Assembly (NCBI GenBank): GCA_902528805.1
Contig: CABZUC010000002.1
Coordinates: 1-64,000, forward strand
Direction of reading: 5' to 3'
Origin: an uncultured Alphaproteobacteria bacterium
GTDB taxonomy: Bacteria > Pseudomonadota > Alphaproteobacteria > HIMB59
DNA: 64,000 nucleotides
The position numbers and the translations under genes are program-made. The notes beneath the pieces were generated by a model, which was given only the letters and a program-made list of their open reading frames with translations, was not told the DNA's origin and did not search any database. Below, in pieces: positions 10,251 to 19,060 of this stretch; within the stretch, counting starts at the first letter, position 1; each line of letters starts with the position of its first letter.

Positions 10251-11125
10251 ACTCACTTGTGATCACCCGTACAGGGACTCATTTAACTATTCAAGATTTT
10301 GGAAGGTTTCATTATCAACACTTAGGGGTTTCCCCCAGTGGAGCTATGGACCAACGAATAATTAAAGAATTAGAAAAAATTATACCACTCCATCATAATC
10401 AATTTATTGAATTTGCCTATGTGGGACCCTCAATAAAAGTAAAGGAAGGTTCCATAAAGGTTTGTGTAGGTGGAAATTGTAATATGAATATACAAAAAAA
10501 TAATGGTACTCAAATTATATGCCAACCCTATAAAAGTATAAATTTATTTGAAGGGGATGAGTTGAATATTCATAATACAATCGACTCTGTTTATGGTTAC
10601 ATCGCCGTTGAACATGGGCTTGGGTTAGATCCTTGTTTAAAGAGTTTCTCTACTGATACAAAGGCAGGAATTGGCTCTATCAATAGGCCGTTGAAAGTTG
10701 ATGATACTTTTGAAATTCTGGAAGATGTGAGTTCATGGGATCATTTATCTATACCAAACCCTGCTTACAAAAAGGAGACAAACTTTAAAGTTTATCCTGG
10801 TCCTCAACTTCAATTTTTTACAGATCAGGCTCTACAATCGTTTATTAGCAGTACTTATACAATATCAGCCCAAAGTGATCGGATGGGCATCAGGCTCAAA
10901 GGAGAGGCCATCCTCAGCTCTGAGTCACACGATATTTTGTCTGAAGGTATTTTACCTGGGTCTATTCAAGTGCCAAGTGATGGGCAGCCTATTGTATTGA
11001 TGCGAGATATCCCATGCACTGGTGGATATCCAAAGATTGCAATTTTAAATGAGCAAGATATATCCAAGATTTCTCAACTGTCTCCTGGAAGTCAAATTAC
11101 GTTTGATTTACAAACAATCTATTAG
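10247..11125 (+). CDS. pxpC: 5-oxoprolinase subunit PxpC (biotin-dependent carboxyltransferase family)
   Basis: TIQDFGRFHYQHLGVSPSGAMDQ, SDRMGIRLKGEAI, ILPGSIQVPSDGQPIVLMRDIPCTGGYPKIA. Confidence 0.93.
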   Translation: MNSLVITRTGTHLTIQDFGRFHYQHLGVSPSGAMDQRIIKELEKIIPLHHNQFIEFAYVGPSIKVKEGSIKVCVGGNCNMNIQKNNGTQIICQPYKSINLFEGDELNIHNTIDSVYGYIAVEHGLGLDPCLKSFSTDTKAGIGSINRPLKVDDTFEILEDVSSWDHLSIPNPAYKKETNFKVYPGPQLQFFTDQALQSFISSTYTISAQSDRMGIRLKGEAILSSESHDILSEGILPGSIQVPSDGQPIVLMRDIPCTGGYPKIAILNEQDISKISQLSPGSQITFDLQTIY

Positions 11126-11149
11126 CCAAATTTGTATGTATAACTAGAA

Positions 11150-11887
11150 ATGAAAATTTCAAATATTCAAGATCTCATCCCCTCATCGACTAAATCAAAT
11201 AGCGCTGTAACCTCAAGGCAAGATGCTTTAGAAAAATTTAATTCTTTTAATCCAGCTCTCTATGCAAAGACCAGAAACTTTCTCAATGGACAAATTTCGA
11301 GATTATCTGCTCACATCAAATATGGAATTATTTCAAATAAAGAGATCTATGAACATATTCGAGATAAATATGCTTTTAATGAGAGCGAAAAATTTATCCA
11401 AGAATTAGCATGGAGAGATTTTTGGAGAAGTTACGCCTATCATCATCCCGATCAACTATGGACAGATGTGGAAGAATATAAAACAGGATTTCAAACACAC
11501 GAGTATCAAGACGACTTACCTGAAGACATCACATCTGCAAAAACTCCAACACAGGTAATCAATGTTTTTATCAACCAGCTTCTTACTACTGGTTATCTGC
11601 ATAACCACTCACGTATGTATTTGGCCTCTTATATTGTCCATTTTAGAAGAGTGAAGTGGCAGGCAGGAGCAAAGTTTTTTTTAAGCCATTTGCTAGATGG
11701 TGATATTGCGAGTAATAACTTTTCTTGGCAGTGGATAGCGAGCACCTTTGCAGGAAAGCCCTATATTTTTAATTTAGAAAATGTTCATAAATACTGCCAC
11801 CGCTCAATTGAGATTATTACAGAGAAAAACCAAGAAATAGATGGAAGCTATGATGAGATTAGTTCGAGGCTCTTTCCCAATTTATGA
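11150..11887 (+). CDS. Photolyase/cryptochrome FAD-binding (catalytic) domain as a stand-alone protein
   Basis: LSAHIKYGIIS, ELAWRDFWR, HNHSRMYLASYIVHFRRVKWQAGAKFFLSHLLDGDIASNNFSWQWIASTFAGKPYIFN; no N-terminal alpha/beta domain in this ORF. Confidence 0.9.
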   Translation: MKISNIQDLIPSSTKSNSAVTSRQDALEKFNSFNPALYAKTRNFLNGQISRLSAHIKYGIISNKEIYEHIRDKYAFNESEKFIQELAWRDFWRSYAYHHPDQLWTDVEEYKTGFQTHEYQDDLPEDITSAKTPTQVINVFINQLLTTGYLHNHSRMYLASYIVHFRRVKWQAGAKFFLSHLLDGDIASNNFSWQWIASTFAGKPYIFNLENVHKYCHRSIEIITEKNQEIDGSYDEISSRLFPNL

Positions 11888-12279
11888 ACCTGATCTTTTT
11901 ATATGATGAGTTCATGAGAGTACCTCTGGGCATTGAAGGAAATCCTGTATACATCTTTGACGATGCCTTGAGCGAAGGCTACGAACTTAGTGAAAAAATC
12001 ATTGAAAATAGATACTTTTTGGCCAAAGAGGCAGGAGCTGAGGTATATCAGGGAAACACATATGAGATATTGCAAGAAATCCATAATCAAAATCCCATTT
12101 CAAAAATCACAACCAAAGCTACTTTTAGGCCTATGTACCAAGAGTTATTTCAAAAGCTCGGTGATGCCTATGACGTAGAGCAATTGCCCGATTACTTCTT
12201 GTTACAGGATAACTATCTTCAACCTGCAAAAAGATTTTTTCAGTATTGGAACAAAATTAAGAAAAATTTAAAATACTAG
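11884..12279 (+). CDS. Probable stand-alone photolyase N-terminal (antenna, Rossmann-like) domain
   Basis: 131 aa overlapping the catalytic ORF by 4 nt; strand/helix pattern NLIFLYDEF..NPVYIFDDAL..NRYFLAKEAGAEVYQGNTYEILQEIHNQNPISKITTKATFRPMYQELFQKLG resembles the photolyase N-terminal domain. Confidence 0.6.
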   Translation: MNLIFLYDEFMRVPLGIEGNPVYIFDDALSEGYELSEKIIENRYFLAKEAGAEVYQGNTYEILQEIHNQNPISKITTKATFRPMYQELFQKLGDAYDVEQLPDYFLLQDNYLQPAKRFFQYWNKIKKNLKY

Positions 12280-12281
12280 AG

Positions 12282-12482
12282 ATGGCAGAAAAGTGTAAAT
12301 ACTGCGAGGGAGAATTATCCGTCATGGATAGCGTCTACATTGAGTCTGAAATTCGAACAGCCCCAAAGAAAGTACAAAACCTAATTAAAAGTCATCACAA
12401 TCTTGTCTGCTATATGTGCTACAAAAAGCTTAAAGCTATCAAAGTTATCAATACTGAAGATAAAAATAAAAAAGTTAATTAA
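12282..12482 (+). CDS. Small zinc-ribbon protein, unknown function
   Basis: 66 aa with two Cx2C pairs (CKYC...CYMC); 2 nt after the preceding gene; convergent 4-nt overlap with the next gene. Confidence 0.65.
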   Translation: MAEKCKYCEGELSVMDSVYIESEIRTAPKKVQNLIKSHHNLVCYMCYKKLKAIKVINTEDKNKKVN

Positions 12483-14104
12483 AGTTTTTTGACTGTTTCT
12501 CTTAGTTCGTACTTTTGAATTTTACCCGTTGACGTTTTTGGTAAGACTTGGAATACAAAAGTTTTAGGCATTTTAAATCCTGCTAAATGCTCGCGACAAA
12601 ATTTCTTGAGCTCATCTTCCTCAACCGTTTGGCCGTCGGCCAATTCTATAAAAGCACAAGGTGTCTCCCCCCACTTTTCATCAGGCCTCGCGACAACAGC
12701 TGCTAGTGATACGGCAGGATGCCTTGTAATGATATTTTCGATTTCTACCGAGGAGATATTTTCACCCCCACTAATGATGATATCCTTTGATCGATCTTTA
12801 ACTTGGATATATCCACTTGAGTGCATTACTGCCAAGTCCCCGGAGTGAAACCATCCACTTTTCATAGACTCTTTAGAGGCCTCTTCATTTTTATAATATC
12901 CCATCATCACAGTGTTTCCTCGGATCATAATCTCACCCATGGTTTCTCCATCAGAGGGAACGGGTTCGAGTGTATCAGGATTCATAACCGATACCATTTC
13001 GGTGTGTGGATAGCGAACTCCTTGATAAGCTTTCAACTCAGATCGTTTATCTTCCGCTAAACTATTCCAGTCCTTATTCCAAGCACAGTGAACAACGTGG
13101 CCATATGTTTCTGTCAGACCGTAAACATGCATGACCTCAAAGCCCAAGGACTCCATTTTTTGAAGAATTGAACTAGGAGGCGGGGCTCCCGCAGTCATGA
13201 CATAAACCTTATTTTTCAATGCCTTTTGATCCTCAGCTGGAGCGTTGGCGATCATATTTAAAACAATCGGCGCTCCTCCAAAATGCGTTACATCATATTC
13301 ATCGATTAATTCAAAAATTTCTTTAACAACAATATTTCTAATAAAAATCACACGGGCGTGCAGCATAGCCAGAGTCCAAGGATACCCCCAGCCGTTACAG
13401 TGAAACATAGGAACGGTATATAGGTACGTCAGGCGGTTAGGCATGTTCCAGGCGCTAATACTTCCCATTGACATCAAATAAGAACCTCGATGATGATAAA
13501 CGACACCTTTAGGATTTCCTGTTGTACCTGAAGTATAGCTTAGTGAAATTGCTTGCCACTCATCATCTGGTCTGATCCATTCAAATCCTTCATCGCCAGT
13601 TTCTAAAAAACTTTCATATTCTAATTTTCCAATTGCGGGGATATCTTCAAGTCCCGCTTGTTTGTCATCAATGTCAATGACCATGATCTCTCGGTCAACT
13701 TGTGCTAAGGCATCCACAACTACATTGTGAAATTGTCGGTCCACAATAAAAACTTTACAGTCACTATGATCTAATATGTAAGCTACAGTTCTGGTATCCA
13801 ATCGAGTATTGATTGTATTCACAACACCGCCCGTCATAGGCACAGAATAGTGTGCTTCGAACATTTCAGGAGTATTGGCTGCCATAATAGAGACAACATC
13901 ACCCTTACCAATTCCTACTTTTGTTAAAGCGCTCGCAAATCGAGTGCATCGGTCATAAACCTGTTTCCAAGAATATTTTCTTTCTTTGTATACTAAAGCT
14001 TCGTAGTCGGGATAGACGTCTTTAATACGATCAAGGAAACTGATAGGAGTTAAGGGAACAAAGTTTGCATCATTTTTATGCATTCCTTGTTCAAAATTAC
14101 TCAT
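12479..14104 (-). CDS. Acyl-CoA synthetase (AMP-binding; AlkK/DmdB-like subfamily)
   Basis: SLSYTSGTTGNPKGVVYHHRGS, HVYGLTETYGH, GWFHSGDLAVMHSSGYIQVKDRSKDIIISGGENISSVEIE, PKTSTGKIQKYELR. Confidence 0.93.
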   Translation of the reverse strand: MSNFEQGMHKNDANFVPLTPISFLDRIKDVYPDYEALVYKERKYSWKQVYDRCTRFASALTKVGIGKGDVVSIMAANTPEMFEAHYSVPMTGGVVNTINTRLDTRTVAYILDHSDCKVFIVDRQFHNVVVDALAQVDREIMVIDIDDKQAGLEDIPAIGKLEYESFLETGDEGFEWIRPDDEWQAISLSYTSGTTGNPKGVVYHHRGSYLMSMGSISAWNMPNRLTYLYTVPMFHCNGWGYPWTLAMLHARVIFIRNIVVKEIFELIDEYDVTHFGGAPIVLNMIANAPAEDQKALKNKVYVMTAGAPPPSSILQKMESLGFEVMHVYGLTETYGHVVHCAWNKDWNSLAEDKRSELKAYQGVRYPHTEMVSVMNPDTLEPVPSDGETMGEIMIRGNTVMMGYYKNEEASKESMKSGWFHSGDLAVMHSSGYIQVKDRSKDIIISGGENISSVEIENIITRHPAVSLAAVVARPDEKWGETPCAFIELADGQTVEEDELKKFCREHLAGFKMPKTFVFQVLPKTSTGKIQKYELRETVKKL

Positions 14105-16443
14105 TAGTTTTTCAGTCTTCTCCCTGTAGACAACATTGCATGGATCCTATCCCTCGTCTTATTGGATTGTATTAAATTTATCAAAGACTGTCGCTCTAAA
14201 TTATATAAGTCCGTTTCAGTCAATTCTTTTGATTTGGTTGTTTCTCCACCACTAAGGACGTCCGCTAAATGCAGACCAATATCCACATCGTAGCCAAAAA
14301 TAATGTTTTTTTGCTCTAAATCTAACAAAACTTGGTGCATTTTCTCTTTTACTTCAGGGCCGCTAAGAACGAACTTTGGCTTTTCTGGAGCGGAGTAACC
14401 GTCTTTCAAAGCAGATACTTGTTCAAACGCTTCCACTAAAAGATTATCTCGGTTCAAAACAAAAATATCACTGTCTAAGAAAAATTTGTGCTTTTTGGCT
14501 TGGAGTGGAGAGTGTGCCATCAGACCATACCCTATAATATCAAATACTTGAAGGGCTGCTTGATCATGATCGCTTGAATATTTATCATCTTGCACCCATC
14601 GCCATAATAATTCTTTACATCCACCACCGCCTGGTACAAGACCCACACCTGTCTCTACTAAGCCTAAAGTACTATTCATGTGAGCGACCATCTTAGAAGT
14701 TTGGCATGCTACTTCAAACCCTCCTCCAATAGCGAGTCCTGCAACAGCACTGACTGTGGGCTTGGTTGCATATTTCATTTTTTTACATGCAGATTGGAAA
14801 TCTGATAGGTATTTATCAATACCTTTCCAGTCTTTCACATCCGCTAGACCAATCATGGTATTTAAATCAGCACCAGCGGAGAAATTCATTGCCTCATTAT
14901 AGACGACAAGGCCTTGATAATTATCTTGTTCAAGGCGATCAACTGACTCCTCTAATATTTTCATCGCATCTGCATTAAGGGCATTAGCTTTAGTGTGAAA
15001 TTCACAACACAATATTTTTTGTTCACGCGGCTCGTCGGTAAACTGCCATATAGTAGCTGCAAAATTTCGAGAAAGATGATTAGCATATTTTTTATGATCA
15101 CCGAGTCGACGTACATCCTCTCCTCGAGAGATAAACTTCATACCTGCCTCATGATCATAAGCTCGTGAGGAGGTGGAGTCGTAAGGCTCTTGTTTTAGTC
15201 CAATCATGGTTTTTAATAATTCTGGGACTTCTTGTTTTTCATCCTGAAGTCGTTGAACAAATTTAGTGAGCCCGTACTCATTCAATAATTCAAATGGCCC
15301 CTCATTCCAATTAAATCCCATACGAAGGGCATCATCGATGTCTGTCACATTTGATGAGACTTCAGGGATGCAAAAAGCGCTGTAGTTAATGATTTTAGCG
15401 AGTACTGCAAAAGCATATCGGCCGTATTCACTATCATCATCAAGAAGGGCTTTAATCCCTTCTTTCTCAACTCTTCGGGCAATTTCTAAATCGACTTTAT
15501 CGAAATCATAATAACTCATATCTGATGTATTGATCGCCTTGACGATTTCATCATCATCAATGATTGTAGTTTGATAAAAACCCCCAGGACCCTTATTTCC
15601 ATTAAATCCTTTTTCTAGCAATTTCTCGACTATAGAATGAGGTGCGACCACATCCATGAAAGGATCATTTTCATGTAATTCTTTTTTAAAGCTTGCGAGC
15701 ACGTCTTTCATCAAATCAATACCAATGAGGTCGTACAATCCAAACACACCTGTTTTAGGAATACCTAAAGGTCGACCAAAAAGTGCATCCGCAATTTCTA
15801 CTGGAAGACCTCGCTCCAAAGCTTCATACATTGCGACCTGCATCGCGTACACACCGATACGATTACCTATAAAGCCTGGGGTATCATTACAGTTAACAAT
15901 TCCTTTACCGAGTTCGTTTTGACAAAAGTCACGAAGGCCAGTCATCTTATCTTTGTTCATCGTTGGCGTCTCGACGATTTCAAGTAGTCTCATAAATCGG
16001 ACGGGGTTAAAAAAGTGAGTAATACAAAAATCAGCTTTCATGGTATCTGACATTTCTTGAGTTAAAATTGAAAGAGGAATAGTAGATGTATTAGATGAAA
16101 TGATTGAATTGGGGCTACGAACTTTATCTATTTGAGAGTAAAGCTTATGCTTGATATCTATACGCTCAACAACTGCCTCAATAACCCAGTCTGCATCTTT
16201 GATTTCATCAAAATCATCTTCGAGGTTGCCAGGTTTAATATGTTCAAGACGCGACCGCTCTACTAAAAGTGGAGGGTCTGACTTCTTAATGATATCAATG
16301 GCATTTTCAGAAATTTGGTTCGGTTTGTCTTTGCTTTTGAGATCAAGTAAAACTACTTGGCGGTTAGAATTAGCTAAGTGTGCGGCGATACCTGAGCCCA
16401 TCGTTCCAGCTCCGATCACAACTACTTTATTAAATTTATCCAT
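14104..16443 (-). CDS. 3-hydroxyacyl-CoA dehydrogenase/enoyl-CoA hydratase fusion (FadN-type order: HAD first)
   Basis: N-terminal VVVIGAGTMGSGIAAHLA, NTSTIPLS, HFFNPVRFMRLLEIV, NDTPGFIGNRIG; C-terminal crotonase segment SAVAGLAIGGGFEVA, ETGVGLVPGGGG. Confidence 0.93.
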   Translation of the reverse strand: MDKFNKVVVIGAGTMGSGIAAHLANSNRQVVLLDLKSKDKPNQISENAIDIIKKSDPPLLVERSRLEHIKPGNLEDDFDEIKDADWVIEAVVERIDIKHKLYSQIDKVRSPNSIISSNTSTIPLSILTQEMSDTMKADFCITHFFNPVRFMRLLEIVETPTMNKDKMTGLRDFCQNELGKGIVNCNDTPGFIGNRIGVYAMQVAMYEALERGLPVEIADALFGRPLGIPKTGVFGLYDLIGIDLMKDVLASFKKELHENDPFMDVVAPHSIVEKLLEKGFNGNKGPGGFYQTTIIDDDEIVKAINTSDMSYYDFDKVDLEIARRVEKEGIKALLDDDSEYGRYAFAVLAKIINYSAFCIPEVSSNVTDIDDALRMGFNWNEGPFELLNEYGLTKFVQRLQDEKQEVPELLKTMIGLKQEPYDSTSSRAYDHEAGMKFISRGEDVRRLGDHKKYANHLSRNFAATIWQFTDEPREQKILCCEFHTKANALNADAMKILEESVDRLEQDNYQGLVVYNEAMNFSAGADLNTMIGLADVKDWKGIDKYLSDFQSACKKMKYATKPTVSAVAGLAIGGGFEVACQTSKMVAHMNSTLGLVETGVGLVPGGGGCKELLWRWVQDDKYSSDHDQAALQVFDIIGYGLMAHSPLQAKKHKFFLDSDIFVLNRDNLLVEAFEQVSALKDGYSAPEKPKFVLSGPEVKEKMHQVLLDLEQKNIIFGYDVDIGLHLADVLSGGETTKSKELTETDLYNLERQSLINLIQSNKTRDRIHAMLSTGRRLKN

Positions 16444-16510
16444 TACAGTAAGAAAGGGATAATAAGCAAAAGACCTGTTAAATCAAATAAAAATGCTTTT
16501 TATATTTTTT

Positions 16511-16600
16511 TGGTGCAGCCGGATCAGGAATCGAACCTGCATCTTCCCTCCCCGCAAGAAATCTCAGTCTGGGACGCTTTTCCATTTAAGCTAAGGCCGC
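16511..16600 (-). tRNA. Atypical tRNA-like element (90 nt including encoded CCA); amino-acid identity uncertain
   Basis: Minus strand GCGGCCTTAGCTTAAATGGAAAAGCG...GCAGGTTCGATTCCTGATCCGGCTGCACCA: GCGGCC/GGCTGC acceptor pairing, 4-bp D-stem GCTT/AAGC with loop GG, T-arm CAGG-TTCGATT-CCTG and CCA. Anticodon/variable region folds poorly; possible anticodon GAG in CTGAGAT. Confidence 0.5.
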
Positions 16601-16626
16601 ATAGGTTAAATTCTGTATGAAAGTCA

Positions 16627-16854
16627 TTATTTTCCATATTTAGGAAGCACCGGGGGCTCGGGTACTTTAGGTATCGTGCACTGCTCTTTGTTGGCGGGTA
16701 ATTTATCAAAAGGGCGTGTTACCCAGATGTGTGAGAAGATAATATCGCCATTTTCATTTTGAAAGCATTTCTTACCAAAATGAAGCTGACTGTGGTTTTG
16801 CTCATCAGCGACATACAAAAATAAGACTGCTACGAGGAAATGTAAAAAAGTCAT
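16627..16854 (-). CDS. Small exported protein, unknown
   Basis: 75 aa, hydrophobic N-terminus MTFLHFLVAVLFLYVADE, two Cys, Pro-rich C-terminus; overlaps the upstream gene by 4 nt. Confidence 0.5.
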   Translation of the reverse strand: MTFLHFLVAVLFLYVADEQNHSQLHFGKKCFQNENGDIIFSHIWVTRPFDKLPANKEQCTIPKVPEPPVLPKYGK

Positions 16855-17618
16855 GATTTTAGTCCTTTCTGGGAATAATTGAGATTGGCCATAATGGGAT
16901 CAGGTATTTTTTTGCAGTGCTTGTGCGCTCTGTCCATGGCCTCTTCTATTTGTGGCATGGCCCACTGAATTGTTGGTAAGTCTATAAATGTTCTTAAGGC
17001 AACTGACTCCTCTACGGGAACATCGGTGACTGTTAAACGCGAGCGTTTATGAAAAGTATAATATTCTTTGATGGTTTCATGACCATAGGACCCCATCCCT
17101 ATTAAAATCATGTGTCCGTTTTTGTAGGGGTATATTTCCATAACCATCCCCGTCGTGGTATGGCCGTTTTCCTGGAGCTCAATTTCTTGATCGATTAATT
17201 TTGTGAGATCAGGGTGAGTTGAAAGTGTAAATAATTCAAAAAATTGGAGGACACGGTCACAATTATTTTTAGTCATCACAAAGATAATATTTTCTGAGTC
17301 CTCGATATCTCCACTGCGTTCGATTGCGATCATTTCCTCTTCCAGCAATTGAATATTCCAGCCATGAAATTTTTCCAAGGTCATCGCTGAAGTTGTGGAA
17401 ATAAAAAAAGAAGAGGTAAATATTAATATTAAATATTTTCCTCTTTGTACTACGGCGTATTTGGAGGATGAAACAAGCCGTAGCACAGAAAGGAACCATG
17501 AAAAAACCACCTCAATACTTCCTCTCCATTTTTTGTGTTTGTCATATAAACCCTTGGTAGGAAATGACTTAGAGAAGGAGTAACTAGAAAATAGAAAAGA
17601 AGAGAGAGGTCTTTGCAC
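16851..17618 (-). CDS. Exported protein of unknown function (true start probably downstream of 17618)
   Basis: Internal signal-peptide-like KYLILIFTSSFFISTTSA precedes a globular region (MTLEKFHGWNIQLLEEEM...); lies downstream of the channel gene. Confidence 0.55.
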   Translation of the reverse strand: MQRPLSSFLFSSYSFSKSFPTKGLYDKHKKWRGSIEVVFSWFLSVLRLVSSSKYAVVQRGKYLILIFTSSFFISTTSAMTLEKFHGWNIQLLEEEMIAIERSGDIEDSENIIFVMTKNNCDRVLQFFELFTLSTHPDLTKLIDQEIELQENGHTTTGMVMEIYPYKNGHMILIGMGSYGHETIKEYYTFHKRSRLTVTDVPVEESVALRTFIDLPTIQWAMPQIEEAMDRAHKHCKKIPDPIMANLNYSQKGLKS

Positions 17619-17673
17619 TGAAGACCAAAGTATTGAATTTTAGAGATAAAGATTGGGAAGAAATTAATTAATT

Positions 17674-19059
17674 TTAGACAGAAATACTTGTCCCAGGCAT
17701 GTTCCAATTATTTGTTATCCCCCACCATAAAAGAGCCATGAGAAGATGATAGGTTATTGGAACAAACCATCGAAGTTTCCTATCAATTGTATTGTAGAGA
17801 CCAGTTTGCTGATCTCGATGATAATCCCAATAACTCCATATGGTAATCATGGTAGATAAGCCAGCGAACAGGTATGAGAGCAAAATCCAAGCATCTAAAA
17901 CAGTGATATAGTTTAATTTTGGAACATCGTCACCAAACACAAAGTTATAGGCAACAAGTGTTAACAAGCTTCCCATTGAAACTGCTAGCTTTGACTCGAG
18001 TTCTCTTGCTCGAATGTAAAAGACACTAAAGGATAAATAGACCAGAAAGATTACTGGGAGAATAATCTTCAAGACGTAGTAAAAAGATTTACGGTTGAGA
18101 TCAAAACTGTAATCCAGTGTCTGGAGTACTCCTTGCCCGTAAAGTTGAGTATCGCAACAGTTAAGACGATGTTCATTAATTTTCCATTCATACAAAATAT
18201 CATTGCCTTGGCTGATAGTAATCTCTGGGTTGTAACGTGGGGGGGCGCTTAGATCAATATCCTGAAATATAAAATCTGCAGATGTAGAAATATCATCAAA
18301 AGGGAATTTTCTAAAGTCTGAGGAATTAGTTACCTGATAATTAATTTGCTGCTTTAGGATAAAATTAAATGGAACAGATTGATCATTTGTAATCAGTAAA
18401 CTTTTAAAGGTTACATCGTTTATAAAAGATCCTACTTGTGTCGTTTCAAATGTGGGATACCAAATTTTTTGTAAAATGTTTTCAAGTTCGGCTGACTTTC
18501 TATAAATACATTTAATGGGTGATTTATCTAAATCTGTTAAATTAAAGAAATTATGTATTAAGTCTTCATTTTGCCATTGCAAATAAACTTCTAAATTTAG
18601 ATTGGACTTGCTGCTTTGCTGGGTAACCTCAAAATCATTTAAGATTATATTTGCTTCAACTATGGGGTGGCCTAAGTAAGGAATGCGTTTCAGGTCGATT
18701 ATCTCTTCCTCACCGTCTTGGTGTTGAACGGTTAATGTGAGGTCTCTCATTGCTGAAGTCTCTAATAAGTTAGACAAGAAGAGATGAGCATCGCTATCAT
18801 CAGAAGCAACTGGTTTTTGATCAACCGCCAAAATACGGTCTCCGACCTCAAGAGGGGTAATAAAAGCATAGGAACCGAAGCGTTTTTTGTTGATAATTGG
18901 TTGATTTTGCTCAAGAACCACGCCACTGTCGTTATAGGCTAACCGGATATTAGATGTTTCTCTGAAGTCTTTTTTTAAGAGTCGCTCACAAATCTCTGCT
19001 CCCCAACTCACGCTGGAGAAGAAAACCCAGACACCTACAAAAATCCCCCTTAGTAACAA
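17674..19059 (-). CDS. Prokaryotic pentameric ligand-gated ion channel (Cys-loop receptor superfamily) homologue with N-terminal PDZ-like domain
   Basis: Signal peptide; PDZ-like segment GDRILAVDQKPV...LTLTVQHQDGEEEIIDLKR; extracellular domain VEANIILNDFEV...NLEVYLQWQNEDL, IWYPTFETTQ, FRKFPFDDISTSADF; four TM helices from KSFYYVLKIILPVIFLVYLS through ESKLAVSMGSLLTLVAYNFVFGDDVPKLNYITVLDAWILLSYLF to the M4 near the C-terminus. Confidence 0.85.
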   Translation of the reverse strand: MLLRGIFVGVWVFFSSVSWGAEICERLLKKDFRETSNIRLAYNDSGVVLEQNQPIINKKRFGSYAFITPLEVGDRILAVDQKPVASDDSDAHLFLSNLLETSAMRDLTLTVQHQDGEEEIIDLKRIPYLGHPIVEANIILNDFEVTQQSSKSNLNLEVYLQWQNEDLIHNFFNLTDLDKSPIKCIYRKSAELENILQKIWYPTFETTQVGSFINDVTFKSLLITNDQSVPFNFILKQQINYQVTNSSDFRKFPFDDISTSADFIFQDIDLSAPPRYNPEITISQGNDILYEWKINEHRLNCCDTQLYGQGVLQTLDYSFDLNRKSFYYVLKIILPVIFLVYLSFSVFYIRARELESKLAVSMGSLLTLVAYNFVFGDDVPKLNYITVLDAWILLSYLFAGLSTMITIWSYWDYHRDQQTGLYNTIDRKLRWFVPITYHLLMALLWWGITNNWNMPGTSISV

Positions 19060-19060
19060 G

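Noticed and set aside
12606-13060. ORFs 12606-12848 and 12821-13060 (+)
   Set aside because: Antisense to a well-supported acyl-CoA synthetase; no family features. The same reasoning applies to the other short ORFs antisense to or nested in strong genes (e.g. 2343-2543, 3937-4137, 8786-8992, 14766-14978, 15656-15922, 16151-16462, 42271-42687, 51506-51748, 53075-53446).
16571-16615. GCG GCC TTA GCT TAA (AALA-stop) on the minus strand at the tRNA-like 5' end, reminiscent of a tmRNA tag end
   Set aside because: No alanine resume codon with a plausible tag upstream in that frame, no recognisable tmRNA 5' part nearby on either side, and the same bases form the acceptor/D-arm of the tRNA-like element.
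16524-16709. 61-aa ORF on the minus strand
   Set aside because: Runs through the tRNA-like element and overlaps 16627-16854 in another frame; no protein-like features.
17269-17707. ORFs 17269-17499, 17395-17583 and 17450-17707
   Set aside because: Alternative frames over the 255-aa exported ORF and its upstream region. The start of that gene is uncertain, but these frames have no independent support.
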